Source: Candidatus Microthrix parvicella Bio17-1
Lineage (GTDB): Bacteria > Actinomycetota > Acidimicrobiia > Acidimicrobiales > Microtrichaceae
Direction: 5' to 3'
Length of the DNA stretch: 64,000 nt
Assembly (NCBI RefSeq): GCF_000299415.1
Contig: NZ_AMPG01000008.1
Coordinates: forward strand, 1-64,000
This document shows positions 40,870-49,175 of this stretch, one piece after another. The notes beneath the pieces are model-generated. The model had not been told where the DNA came from. It saw nothing but the letters and a program-made list of their open reading frames with translations, and did no database searches. Made by a program: the position numbers and the translations under genes. Numbering within the stretch: the first letter of the stretch is position 1; every line of letters starts with the position of its first letter.

Positions 40870-43800
40870 GATGGGAGAGCGTTCGCCATTCATACCAGCG
40901 TCATTTGATGAACTCCTAGCCATTCTTTCTTCAACCCATTTGCGAAAAGTAACGTTCTCCCGAAACATGGGCTTTTTTGATGGCGGACGAGGTGCCTCTG
41001 AGCTGTTGGATCCGAGTGTTCTGAGCGTCTCGCTCAGCGAGATTTGGCGCTCGTTTCCGCGCCATAAGATAGTAGAGGCGGTGACGAAAGGGTTTGAAAC
41101 GGTTATGTGGACGCTTCCAAACTTAGACCGACTTGGTTTCGGAAATATGGCCCTGAACCAATTGGACGTCGACGCTATCGCGGAAACGCTCCCGGGGCTC
41201 TCTTCTCTCAATATGTGGAGCACCTTTATAACTGATGCTGGTGTGTTAACAATTGCCAAACGCCTTCGAAGCCTCTCCAGCCTCACGCTTTCCTACTGCA
41301 ACGTAGGCGACCAGGGGGCTGCTGCCGTCGCAAGGGGCCTGACTGGTCTCGCTGCCCTCAACCTGTATGGCAGCGGGATCGGTGATGATGGTGCTATCGA
41401 AATCGCCAGGAACCTTCGTGGGCTTATCGACCTTAATCTGGGCAACAACCGCATCGGAAAGACCGGTGTCTTGGCGTTCGAGGGAGGGGGCCTCTCTCAT
41501 CTCAACTTGGAGTACAACTATCTCGGCACTGATGGAGCGGTCGCTATTGCTAAGCGGGTTGGCTCTCTTCTGTCTGTCAATCTGGGCCACAATGATATCG
41601 GTGATGAAGGTGCCGTCGCACTCGCCAGACACCTCACTGATCTGAATGAACTTGATCTTGCAGGTAATGACATCGGCCGTCAGGGGGCAGGATCAATCGC
41701 CCGAGCCTTCCCCGCGCTGGCGAACCTCAACCTTCAAGACAACAGTCTCGGCGATGACGGCGCCACGGTAATCGCAGAGCGACTGGTCCAGCTTGCGGAT
41801 CTCAACTTAGGCGATAACCACATCCGAACCGATGGTGCCGTAGCAATTGCCAACAATCTCCGCAACCTCACCTCGCTTAACCTCAGCCGCAACCCCATCC
41901 GGACTCAGGGCGCTACGGCCATCGCAGAGGGGTTGCCACAGCTAATGTGTCTTGAACTTGGTGAAGCTCGCGTTCACCAAGCGGGCGCTGAATCGCTAGC
42001 TCGAAAGTTGACCAACCTCAAAACACTTGGTCTGTGGAGCAACAGCATTGGGAACGAAGGCGCCAGAGCGATCGCCGAGGGCGCCCCGCAAATCACGCAT
42101 CTCGACCTCGCAAACAACCTAATCGACGATGAAGGCGCTGGAGCGATCGCTCGGCATCTGGTCAATCTGACGGTACTTAACTTGTCTTTCAACAGCATCG
42201 ATGACGATGGCTGTTTAGCCATCACGAGGGCGCTCCCGAATCTTCGTCGTCTCGAGTTGAGAGCCAACCGTATTGGCGATGGCGGTATTGCTGTGATCGG
42301 AAACTTGACCTTGCTAAATAGGTTGGACCTCGGACACAACCGAATTTGTTCTCGTGGCGCCATAGCGATCGCCGCTCAACTCCCGAGCCTCATCGGTCTG
42401 AATCTTACCCACAACTCAATCGGCGGCGAGGGCGCTATCGCCATCGCCAACCGATGTTTCCACCTGACAGGCCTCAACCTGGCTCACAACAATATCGAGG
42501 AGCGTGGCATATCTGGTCTCCTGGACGCACTTGGAGAGGTTTCCCACGGGTGGCTCAGGACGCTTGATCTATCGGGCAACCCTGGACTGGAACATCTGGG
42601 TATGCCTGAGCTTGTGGATTCGGTAGATGCCCAGGCCATACTGGCCACACGTTCTGAGTTACGAGAGGCCCAGTTCAGGGGCGGGGTGCCGTTTGGGGAG
42701 GCGAAGTTGGTGGTGTTGGGTGACGGGGCGGTCGGCAAGACTTCGTTGCTCAACGCCCTAATCAACCATGTCGCGTGTGACCCGACAGAGTCGAAGACTC
42801 CCGGAGTTGAACATCGAGTTTGGAACCCAAGGTGGACCATTCCATCAGGACCCGGCCAGGCTGAGGTCCGGCTGAATGTCTGGGACTTCGGCGGGCAGGT
42901 CATCCTCCAGCAAACTCACCAATACTTCCTCACCGAGCGCTGTATTTCGCTCATCGTTCATGACAGCAGGGATGAGGACGACCGCGTAGTGAGGTCGTGG
43001 CTGAACGTGGTCAAAGCACGAGCTCCGCACTCACCGGTGATCGTCGTCGTCAACAAGTGCGATGACGGGGCGCACAACATCGACTTCGACCGACTTCGGG
43101 AAGACTTCCCTGAGATTGACGAGGTTTTCGCTGTTTCCTGCAAAAGACAAGAGGACCTTCCGACCGGATTTGATGGCCCTAACGAGACCATTTGTGCGGT
43201 GAGAGACCAGATTGTCGAGCTCCTTCGGACTGATTCGCGCCTGAAGTCGGTACAGACTCCGGTGCCTCCAAGCTGGGTGCGAGTTAGGGACGAGATTCGC
43301 AAACGCGCTGCTGACCAAGAGGTCATGGCAGCCTCGGAGTTCGTCACCATCTGCGCCAGCGCCGATCATCCCGACGCTCGCGTTGACAACCCGGACAGTC
43401 AACGTGGTTTGCTACGAATGCTGCATCAAATGGGCGGACTCGTGGCGCATGGGCTTACCGACGAGACGAGGTCCCTTGATGGGCTCACGCTGTTGGATCC
43501 CAACTGGCTCACGACGGCGATTTACGCCCTGCTGGCCGATAGCGAACTCCGAGAGCGGGATGGCGTTTTTGATCGCGACATCATGATGAAGGTCCTACTT
43601 AGACGAGACAACGTAGATCCCGCTTCTTATGGACAGGATCGGATCGACTACATCATCGGCATGATCCAGCGTCCAGAGTTCACGCTCGCATTCCGCTTGC
43701 CTGGGTCGGATGAGCCTCCGCAATACCTGCTGGCCGAGGCGCTTCCTTCTGCGACCCCTGCAGTTGCCAAGGGCTGGGAGAAGGACTCGCTTCGCTTTCG

Positions 43801-44554
43801 ATACAGGTACCCCGAGTATCGCCAGAGCCTGATTCCGACCTTCCTCGTGGTTGCCCATGAGCATTTCGGACCTGACCCAAGCCGGTGGCGATTCGGATGC
43901 ACCTTGGAGATCATCGGGTGCCCGATACTCATCACCGCCGACCGCGAGGCTAAGACAATCGATGTCGCCGTTGCAGGCGATGGTCACCGGCGCGAAGCGC
44001 TTGCTGTCGTTCGCAGCCTCTTTGAAGCTGTGCACAAGCGGCTCCCTGAGGCTGATCCAAAGGAGCGCGTGCCGTTGCCGGATAACCCGGTATCTGACGT
44101 CGGATACCAGCACCTGCTTGAAATTGTTAATAAGGACAGTCCCGATGAGATGATTCGCCCGGAGGGCGGTGCTGGCAAGTACCGGGCGGGAGACCTCCTA
44201 TACGGAGTGCACAAAGGGGTAGTCAGCAACCCGGCAGGTCCCAGAGGGCAATGCCGGGATATCAGCATTAATATCGAGAACAGGAACACGAACACCAACG
44301 GCGAGACACCTCCAGCGGGCGATGAGGCAGTCCGAACAGCAATGCTTCCGAGGGGTGTGGGCAGATCATGGGCTGACAGGATCGGCATCTTGTCGATAGC
44401 TGGGGGTCTTTTGGGCGCACTCCTCGGTCTGGCCGTGCTGTTTGGCCGAGACAAGGGTTGGCCTCTCGATGAGGTACTTCGACTTGTCACTCTCGGGGCT
44501 TTGTTGGGGGGAGCAGCCGGCCTGCTTCTTGGTTGGATCCGAGGCGACCACTAG
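40862..44554 (+). CDS. LRR-ROCO protein: leucine-rich repeats, Roc-COR GTPase and two C-terminal membrane helices
   Basis: A 1230-residue protein. GTG 40862 overlaps the methyltransferase stop; ATG 40871 is an alternative start. Domains in order: an N-terminal module (about 10-75) with LRKVTFSRNMGFFDGGRGAS and ELLDPSVL; about 18 leucine-rich repeats of 24-25 residues (about 95-575; pattern LxxLNLxxNxIxxEGAxAIA); a Ras-like Roc domain with GDGAVGKT (620-627), WDFGGQ and VVNKCD (about 728); a COR region; and two hydrophobic helices at the end (LLGALLGLAVLFG, LGALLGGAAGLLLGWI). ROCO proteins are dimeric GTPases. Here sensing by the repeats and output at the membrane are inferred. GC and codon use look lower than in neighbours, suggesting transfer. 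Confidence 0.9.
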   Translation: MGEMGERSPFIPASFDELLAILSSTHLRKVTFSRNMGFFDGGRGASELLDPSVLSVSLSEIWRSFPRHKIVEAVTKGFETVMWTLPNLDRLGFGNMALNQLDVDAIAETLPGLSSLNMWSTFITDAGVLTIAKRLRSLSSLTLSYCNVGDQGAAAVARGLTGLAALNLYGSGIGDDGAIEIARNLRGLIDLNLGNNRIGKTGVLAFEGGGLSHLNLEYNYLGTDGAVAIAKRVGSLLSVNLGHNDIGDEGAVALARHLTDLNELDLAGNDIGRQGAGSIARAFPALANLNLQDNSLGDDGATVIAERLVQLADLNLGDNHIRTDGAVAIANNLRNLTSLNLSRNPIRTQGATAIAEGLPQLMCLELGEARVHQAGAESLARKLTNLKTLGLWSNSIGNEGARAIAEGAPQITHLDLANNLIDDEGAGAIARHLVNLTVLNLSFNSIDDDGCLAITRALPNLRRLELRANRIGDGGIAVIGNLTLLNRLDLGHNRICSRGAIAIAAQLPSLIGLNLTHNSIGGEGAIAIANRCFHLTGLNLAHNNIEERGISGLLDALGEVSHGWLRTLDLSGNPGLEHLGMPELVDSVDAQAILATRSELREAQFRGGVPFGEAKLVVLGDGAVGKTSLLNALINHVACDPTESKTPGVEHRVWNPRWTIPSGPGQAEVRLNVWDFGGQVILQQTHQYFLTERCISLIVHDSRDEDDRVVRSWLNVVKARAPHSPVIVVVNKCDDGAHNIDFDRLREDFPEIDEVFAVSCKRQEDLPTGFDGPNETICAVRDQIVELLRTDSRLKSVQTPVPPSWVRVRDEIRKRAADQEVMAASEFVTICASADHPDARVDNPDSQRGLLRMLHQMGGLVAHGLTDETRSLDGLTLLDPNWLTTAIYALLADSELRERDGVFDRDIMMKVLLRRDNVDPASYGQDRIDYIIGMIQRPEFTLAFRLPGSDEPPQYLLAEALPSATPAVAKGWEKDSLRFRYRYPEYRQSLIPTFLVVAHEHFGPDPSRWRFGCTLEIIGCPILITADREAKTIDVAVAGDGHRREALAVVRSLFEAVHKRLPEADPKERVPLPDNPVSDVGYQHLLEIVNKDSPDEMIRPEGGAGKYRAGDLLYGVHKGVVSNPAGPRGQCRDISINIENRNTNTNGETPPAGDEAVRTAMLPRGVGRSWADRIGILSIAGGLLGALLGLAVLFGRDKGWPLDEVLRLVTLGALLGGAAGLLLGWIRGDH
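44551..44554. repeat. Target-site duplication CTAG, left
   Basis: CTAG immediately outside the left terminal repeat equals CTAG at 46204-46207 outside the right one. Its TAG is the stop codon of the LRR-ROCO gene. Confidence 0.7.
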
Positions 44555-46203
44555 CCCAGACCTTTCAGTTGTTGGGTGGGGTGGGTGCTGACCGCTGGTG
44601 AGGGCTCGACGGCGCCCATCCTGGCTAGTTGAACGTCGGTCAGCGGGTGGTGGGGCGCGTCGGGGCAGGGCTCGTGGGGTGGTGGGTGTTGTGTGCCGGC
44701 GGGGACGGTGTGGGGGGTGCTGAGGGCGGCAGGGCTCAGCGGCCTGTTCAGGTGAGGGTCCGGATCTTGTGGGCCCGGTCGAACGCGTCGATGAGCTGGT
44801 CGGTCCATCGCCAGCTGTCGGAGAGGTTGACGGTGTTCTGGCGGCTGTTCCGGCTGATGACCCCGGCGGTGTGGAACAGGCAGTAGCGGAGCCGTTTCGG
44901 CTGGGCGCCGGCGAGTTCACCGTCGAGACACAGCAGTTGGGTCCAGGCGATGATGTCCTGGGCGCACAACATGACGGTCACCCACGCCTGGTTGATCGCG
45001 AACGACGCCGACGGGAGGTTCGCCAGGCCGGTGTCCTTCGCGTCCGCGATGGTCTGTTCGACACGGCCACGGCCACGGTAAAGCGCTTCGAGGTAGGAGA
45101 TGTCGGTGTCGGCCAGGTCGGTGACACACACCTGGAACCGGTGGCCTTCCTCGTCGGTGAACGTGAGCTGGGCGCCGGGGTGACACGGTTCGCGTCGGGC
45201 GATCATCCGGGTCCCGTCGGGCCAGGCCGACAGGTCGACCTTGTCGGTCACCTCACAGACCACCGCGTGGTCGCGTTCGGTGGTGCCGTCGGAGGTGACC
45301 GCCTGGATCCAATCGTCCTCCGGGATCGAAACGAGGACTTTGGCGATACCGATGTTGAGTTCGTGGCCGACCACGAAGCGGACATCACGCTGTCTGCACG
45401 TCTTGAGGAACTCGTGGGTGCACCCGGCCGAATCGGCCCGCATGATCACCTCGGTCTCGGTCGGGTCGACCGGCAACTGGAACAACGCGTCATCGAGAAC
45501 GGTGATGTGATCGGCTGCGGTGTTCGACCCGGCGTTCCCAGGACGCAGCATCCCGGCCAACGCCTCGCCGGTCGCATCGAGGTAGGCCATCAGCGGATGG
45601 AACCCGAACCCACGCTTGTAAGTCGGTTTGGCGTCTTCCTTCTCCGAGTGCGCACCGACGAGGGTGGCGTCGATGTCGATCACATAGAACCCCGGGTCCG
45701 CGCCGGCAGCCCATGCCCTCGCTCGTGCTGTGGCGCGGGCTTCGTTGATCCGATCGATCACCGATCCGTCCACGGCCTCCAAGGTCCGCCATGCGGTCGG
45801 GGTCGATGCGACCTCACCGAAGAGGCGGGGCTGGTCCCGCAACGTGCACAGGTCGGAGATCGACTTGCCGTCGTCGGCCAGCATGACTGCCAGATCGGTG
45901 AGGACCTTGCCCCGGTCATGGCCGCCCTTGCGTCGGCGGGTCACCGCCATGGCGTCGGAGAGCGCATCGGTCAGTCCGACCCCCTCGGCCACATCGGCCA
46001 GCAGCCTGGCCCCGGCGTGGTTGACGACCCCCTTGCCAGTGGGGGCGTATTTCAGGTTCGGACGGGCGCAGCTACGCTTCACCATGGACATGCCTTTCTG
46101 TGCCTGGACACTGGATGGACTTCAACACCCAGTATTCCAGACCAGGAAGGCATTTCCGCGGAAAACGGGCCCCTCACACCCCCGAACTACTGAAAAGTCT
46201 GGG
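44555..46203 (-). mobile_element. IS1380-family insertion sequence
   Basis: A 1649-bp element bounded by 14-bp imperfect terminal inverted repeats, CCCAGACCTTTCAG on the left (44555-44568). The right end is CTGAAAAGTCTGGG (46190-46203), one mismatch on inversion. CTAG is duplicated outside. It contains one intact transposase gene on the minus strand. About 180 bp between the left repeat and the transposase stop hold no gene; a hairpin (GCTGAG/CTCAGC) lies there. The near-perfect ends and intact gene indicate a recent insertion. Confidence 0.88.
44748..46091 (-). CDS. IS1380-family transposase
   Basis: A 447-residue DDE transposase of the IS4-like superfamily. Seen: an N-terminal region with HAGARLLADVAEGVGLTDAL, first catalytic Asp in YVIDIDATLVGAHSEKE, second Asp in IMRADSAGCTHEFL, and the Glu in YRGRGRVEQTIADAK (YREK-like box). 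The C-terminus is PKRLRYCLFHTAGVISRNSR. Apparently functional: no frameshift or stop. Start ATG 46091; ATG two codons on is possible. Confidence 0.93.
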   Translation of the reverse strand: MSMVKRSCARPNLKYAPTGKGVVNHAGARLLADVAEGVGLTDALSDAMAVTRRRKGGHDRGKVLTDLAVMLADDGKSISDLCTLRDQPRLFGEVASTPTAWRTLEAVDGSVIDRINEARATARARAWAAGADPGFYVIDIDATLVGAHSEKEDAKPTYKRGFGFHPLMAYLDATGEALAGMLRPGNAGSNTAADHITVLDDALFQLPVDPTETEVIMRADSAGCTHEFLKTCRQRDVRFVVGHELNIGIAKVLVSIPEDDWIQAVTSDGTTERDHAVVCEVTDKVDLSAWPDGTRMIARREPCHPGAQLTFTDEEGHRFQVCVTDLADTDISYLEALYRGRGRVEQTIADAKDTGLANLPSASFAINQAWVTVMLCAQDIIAWTQLLCLDGELAGAQPKRLRYCLFHTAGVISRNSRQNTVNLSDSWRWTDQLIDAFDRAHKIRTLT

Positions 46204-46207
46204 CTAG
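46204..46207. repeat. Target-site duplication CTAG, right
   Basis: Right copy of the CTAG duplication flanking the IS1380-family element. Excision in silico would leave the LRR-ROCO stop only 17 bp before the start of the 377-residue gene at 46225. Confidence 0.7.
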
Positions 46208-46224
46208 CTCATGGGCGCACTCAC

Positions 46225-47358
46225 ATGGCGCTGAAGACTGCCTGGACCGCTCCGCTCGCCGATGATCGGCCTGGTGAGCGCGACGGTGGAGACCCACTCG
46301 GACTTCGCTCCTACGCCAACCGGCTCGCACGGCAGTTGGTACCCGGGCTGACGCAGGCAACGTTTCAGACCAGAGGCTTCTCGATGCTGTGCCTTGGAGC
46401 CCACCTGGCTGCAGCCACCAAAACCGAGGCTGAAGCTCAACGAACGTTCCAGCACTTGGAACGCCTGTGGGTGGCAGCATCGGTGTACCACCACGGAGAC
46501 GAGGCCGGTGTAGCCGGGAAGCGACGCGCCAAGCGTCTGCTGATGGGGGCGGGGGTAACGGGTGAGTACCCTCTCGATCGACCGTTGCTCGCTAGGCCGT
46601 TTCCTGCCGGAACTCTTGCTACCTACCGGCGAGCAGCGGCTGCGTTCGGGCTGGTCAAGGGTGCGACTGGGCGACGCACTCGACTTCTCGACGTTCGGCT
46701 GACTTCCGAGGGCAAGGACCTGGCAGCGGCCTTCAGATCAGCGGCGTTCGCAGGGACCAGAGCCGGCCACTGGGCCCGTCAGGATTCGGTTTCGTCGCAC
46801 CGAGTGCTTGCAGCAATCGGTGCCGACCCTCAGCCTTCTCGTGCCGAGATTGAAGCACTGTCCGCTGGCATGGAGGCCTACGACGGGTTCCACGATCGAC
46901 CGATCAGCAGGTTGCGCAGCGAATACGACCGCAACAACGGAGTGCTCGATCTCGATGCCATTGATGCTGCCTCGCTCACCGCCGCACAGGCCGGTGCTCT
47001 TGAACAAGCACGTGCACTGGTGGATGCCATCGACCAACTCGAGTTTCCACTTCGTCAGTGGGTCACTACTGGGGGTCCCCCCGAGATACAGCAGACGGTG
47101 CTGGCGCTACCGATCTGGGAACTGGGCGCTCACGAGCCGGAAATCTCGCGGCTGTATCGCCGGCTCTTGAGCGCAGCGGATGGGTTGGATGCGGCAGTGC
47201 TGCAGTTCCATCAGGAGCGAGCCAGGATGCGCGGCGCGACTGCTTGGGAGCCTGGGTCGGAACTTCCGACTGCCAACCAGTACGTGCTTCCCGACTTCAC
47301 GTTGGGCTCACTCAGCGCTCTATTCGACGAGGGGGTGTCTCCACGTGTCAATCGCTGA
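46225..47358 (+). CDS. Unknown 377-residue protein of the PLD-helicase cassette
   Basis: I do not recognise a named family with confidence. ATG 46225 is the first in-frame start after the insertion sequence. The protein is soluble, without signal or membrane helix. Its N-terminal part DPLGLRSYANRLARQLVPGL, followed by QATFQTRGFSMLCLG, is faintly reminiscent of DUF6361-type proteins that accompany helicase and PLD genes in defence-like clusters. This is inference. The middle (YRRAAAAFGLVKGATGRRTR) looks like a winged-helix segment. It overlaps the next gene by 14 bp, so the products are likely made together. Confidence 0.7.
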   Translation: MALKTAWTAPLADDRPGERDGGDPLGLRSYANRLARQLVPGLTQATFQTRGFSMLCLGAHLAAATKTEAEAQRTFQHLERLWVAASVYHHGDEAGVAGKRRAKRLLMGAGVTGEYPLDRPLLARPFPAGTLATYRRAAAAFGLVKGATGRRTRLLDVRLTSEGKDLAAAFRSAAFAGTRAGHWARQDSVSSHRVLAAIGADPQPSRAEIEALSAGMEAYDGFHDRPISRLRSEYDRNNGVLDLDAIDAASLTAAQAGALEQARALVDAIDQLEFPLRQWVTTGGPPEIQQTVLALPIWELGAHEPEISRLYRRLLSAADGLDAAVLQFHQERARMRGATAWEPGSELPTANQYVLPDFTLGSLSALFDEGVSPRVNR

Positions 47359-49174
47359 GCCGACCAACGTGCTCGACCTGGTCGGGCCGCCCGAAGGATT
47401 CGGGTTCTACGCCGGGGTATGGCTCACGCACGATCTGAGCTGGCCAGTCCTCTGTGATCTCGTCGCGCCAGCGCTGACCGGGGTGATTACCAGCGGAGCG
47501 CGTCGGATACAGGAGACCCGGGCCGCAGTGGCGCCTGGCGCGCCCGGGCTGGTCGTCCTCCATGCTGCCGACCGGTTCGCCGGCGGTCCGGTGATGCCGT
47601 GGGCACATCAGTGCGCCGTCACCGGTCGCCGCCAACACGCGAAGGCAGCGCTCCTCCAGTATCGGGCCGAGCGGGGAACTCGAACGAAGACGCGGGTGCT
47701 GATCGGGTCGGGCAACCTCACGCGCAGCGGGCTGAACTCGAATCTTGAAGTGATCAACTGGGACGAGCGGAGCAGAGGGTCGGGTGAGTTTCTCGGGGTC
47801 GACCTACTGAACGAGTTGCGTGCGCTCGCCGGTTCGTTGCCCGATCTACCGCACCTGACCAGGAGCCTGGAAGCGCTCGCCTCTGGTTTGGGCGCCATGA
47901 AGCCGACGGGCGTGCTGGTGTCGTCTTTGGTTGAGCAGCGAGCCATGTTGGCCGAGCCCCATGCGGCTGAGCCACCTGCGACGTCGATCGACGTGGTCTC
48001 CCCTGCGTTCGCCGGAGACAGCGACGTTCTGGCAGCCAAGGCGCTTGCACCCTGGTGCGGTCCGGGCACCGAGGTGCGAATCCACACCGGGTTCGAGGGC
48101 ACCCGGGCGACGGCCGCTGCGGGCGGCGGCGTGCTGCGTCTCTCGACCGGACTGCTGGCGGGCCTGCGAGCGACAGGCGCATCGGTGCGTGTCCATGCCA
48201 TCCCCGAAGTGGACGACGACGGTGCCAACTCGGGCCGGGTTCACGCCAAACTCGTTGCCCTCACAAAAGTCGACGGGTCGGCACTGGTGCTGAGCGGGTC
48301 GGCAAACTGCACGGGACCAGGGCTCTTGGGCAAGAACCGAGAGATGATGCTGCGCCGAGAGCTGCGCTCCTACCAGGCTCTCGACATCGTCGAAGGGCTC
48401 GACTCCATTGAGTATCCGGGCGAAACCACACCTCCTCCACCCCGTGTTCCGGCAGTGGAGATTGCAAAACTGCCTACTCTGGTGCCGTCGATGGTCATCG
48501 ACGAGGCGTCGCGAGCCGACGGCACTCACCTCACCGGCGTGCTGACCATCACATCCGAGGGCCCTGTTGATGGCGCCGTGGTGTCCTGCAACGGCCAACC
48601 CATCAAGCTGGGTGTGCCGACCCTGGTGCAGCTTGACCCCAGCCAGGGGTGCGTGGTGGTGATGGTCGGCGACGTCACTCAGTACCTCCAGATTGAGGTA
48701 ATCGCTCCGGAGTCAGCGATCGACTTTTGGGGCGGGCTGACCCCAGAACAGCAAGTCGATCGACCCGGTCGCGATCTGCAGCGCCTGTTGGGTGACATTG
48801 ACCAAGTCACAGCCTCGACACCACAGAAGCCGATCCGCCTGCGGGTGCGAAAGGGCTCGGCCGCCGACGATGGGTTCTCGATTCCCCTCAGCCAGCGGTT
48901 GGTGGTGCTTGCCCGCGGTCGCCGTCGGGTGGCCGACCATGGAGAGGCGTCGATGGCCCGAATCGTCGATGAATACCTAGACGGCCGCACCGAGGCCGAG
49001 ATTGCGCAGAAGGTGCGAGTCGACGAGGTAGCGGCCTCGAAGAAGACGGCCCTGGCGATCCATGCTGGCTACGACCGGACCGCCACCCGCGATGTCGATC
49101 CGCTATTGACGGCCTTGAGTGAGTCGATCGTGGCATTCGATAGGCACATTGGCCCCAGCGACAAGGATTCGTGA
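47345..49174 (+). CDS. Phospholipase D-like (HxK) domain protein, probable nuclease
   Basis: A 609-residue protein. GTG 47345 was chosen because the conserved part starts at once (SIAEPTNVLDLVGPPEGFGF). Two HxK half-sites are seen: HAKAALLQ (about residue 98) with VLIGSGNLTRSGLN after it, and HAKLVALT (about 300) with LVLSGSANCTGPGL after it. The Asp of the classic HKD motif is replaced (Gln and Thr), but His, Lys and the GSxN elements are present in both halves, as in PLD-family nucleases. The C-terminal 200 residues look like a separate beta-rich and helical part. It overlaps its upstream neighbour and ends 1 bp before the helicase gene. Confidence 0.8.
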   Translation: MSIAEPTNVLDLVGPPEGFGFYAGVWLTHDLSWPVLCDLVAPALTGVITSGARRIQETRAAVAPGAPGLVVLHAADRFAGGPVMPWAHQCAVTGRRQHAKAALLQYRAERGTRTKTRVLIGSGNLTRSGLNSNLEVINWDERSRGSGEFLGVDLLNELRALAGSLPDLPHLTRSLEALASGLGAMKPTGVLVSSLVEQRAMLAEPHAAEPPATSIDVVSPAFAGDSDVLAAKALAPWCGPGTEVRIHTGFEGTRATAAAGGGVLRLSTGLLAGLRATGASVRVHAIPEVDDDGANSGRVHAKLVALTKVDGSALVLSGSANCTGPGLLGKNREMMLRRELRSYQALDIVEGLDSIEYPGETTPPPPRVPAVEIAKLPTLVPSMVIDEASRADGTHLTGVLTITSEGPVDGAVVSCNGQPIKLGVPTLVQLDPSQGCVVVMVGDVTQYLQIEVIAPESAIDFWGGLTPEQQVDRPGRDLQRLLGDIDQVTASTPQKPIRLRVRKGSAADDGFSIPLSQRLVVLARGRRRVADHGEASMARIVDEYLDGRTEAEIAQKVRVDEVAASKKTALAIHAGYDRTATRDVDPLLTALSESIVAFDRHIGPSDKDS

Positions 49175-49175
49175 C

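Noticed and set aside
42700-43240. Reading the Roc domain as a plain small GTPase gene
   Set aside because: The frame is continuous with the leucine-rich repeats before it and the COR/membrane part after it; no internal start with a ribosome site was seen.
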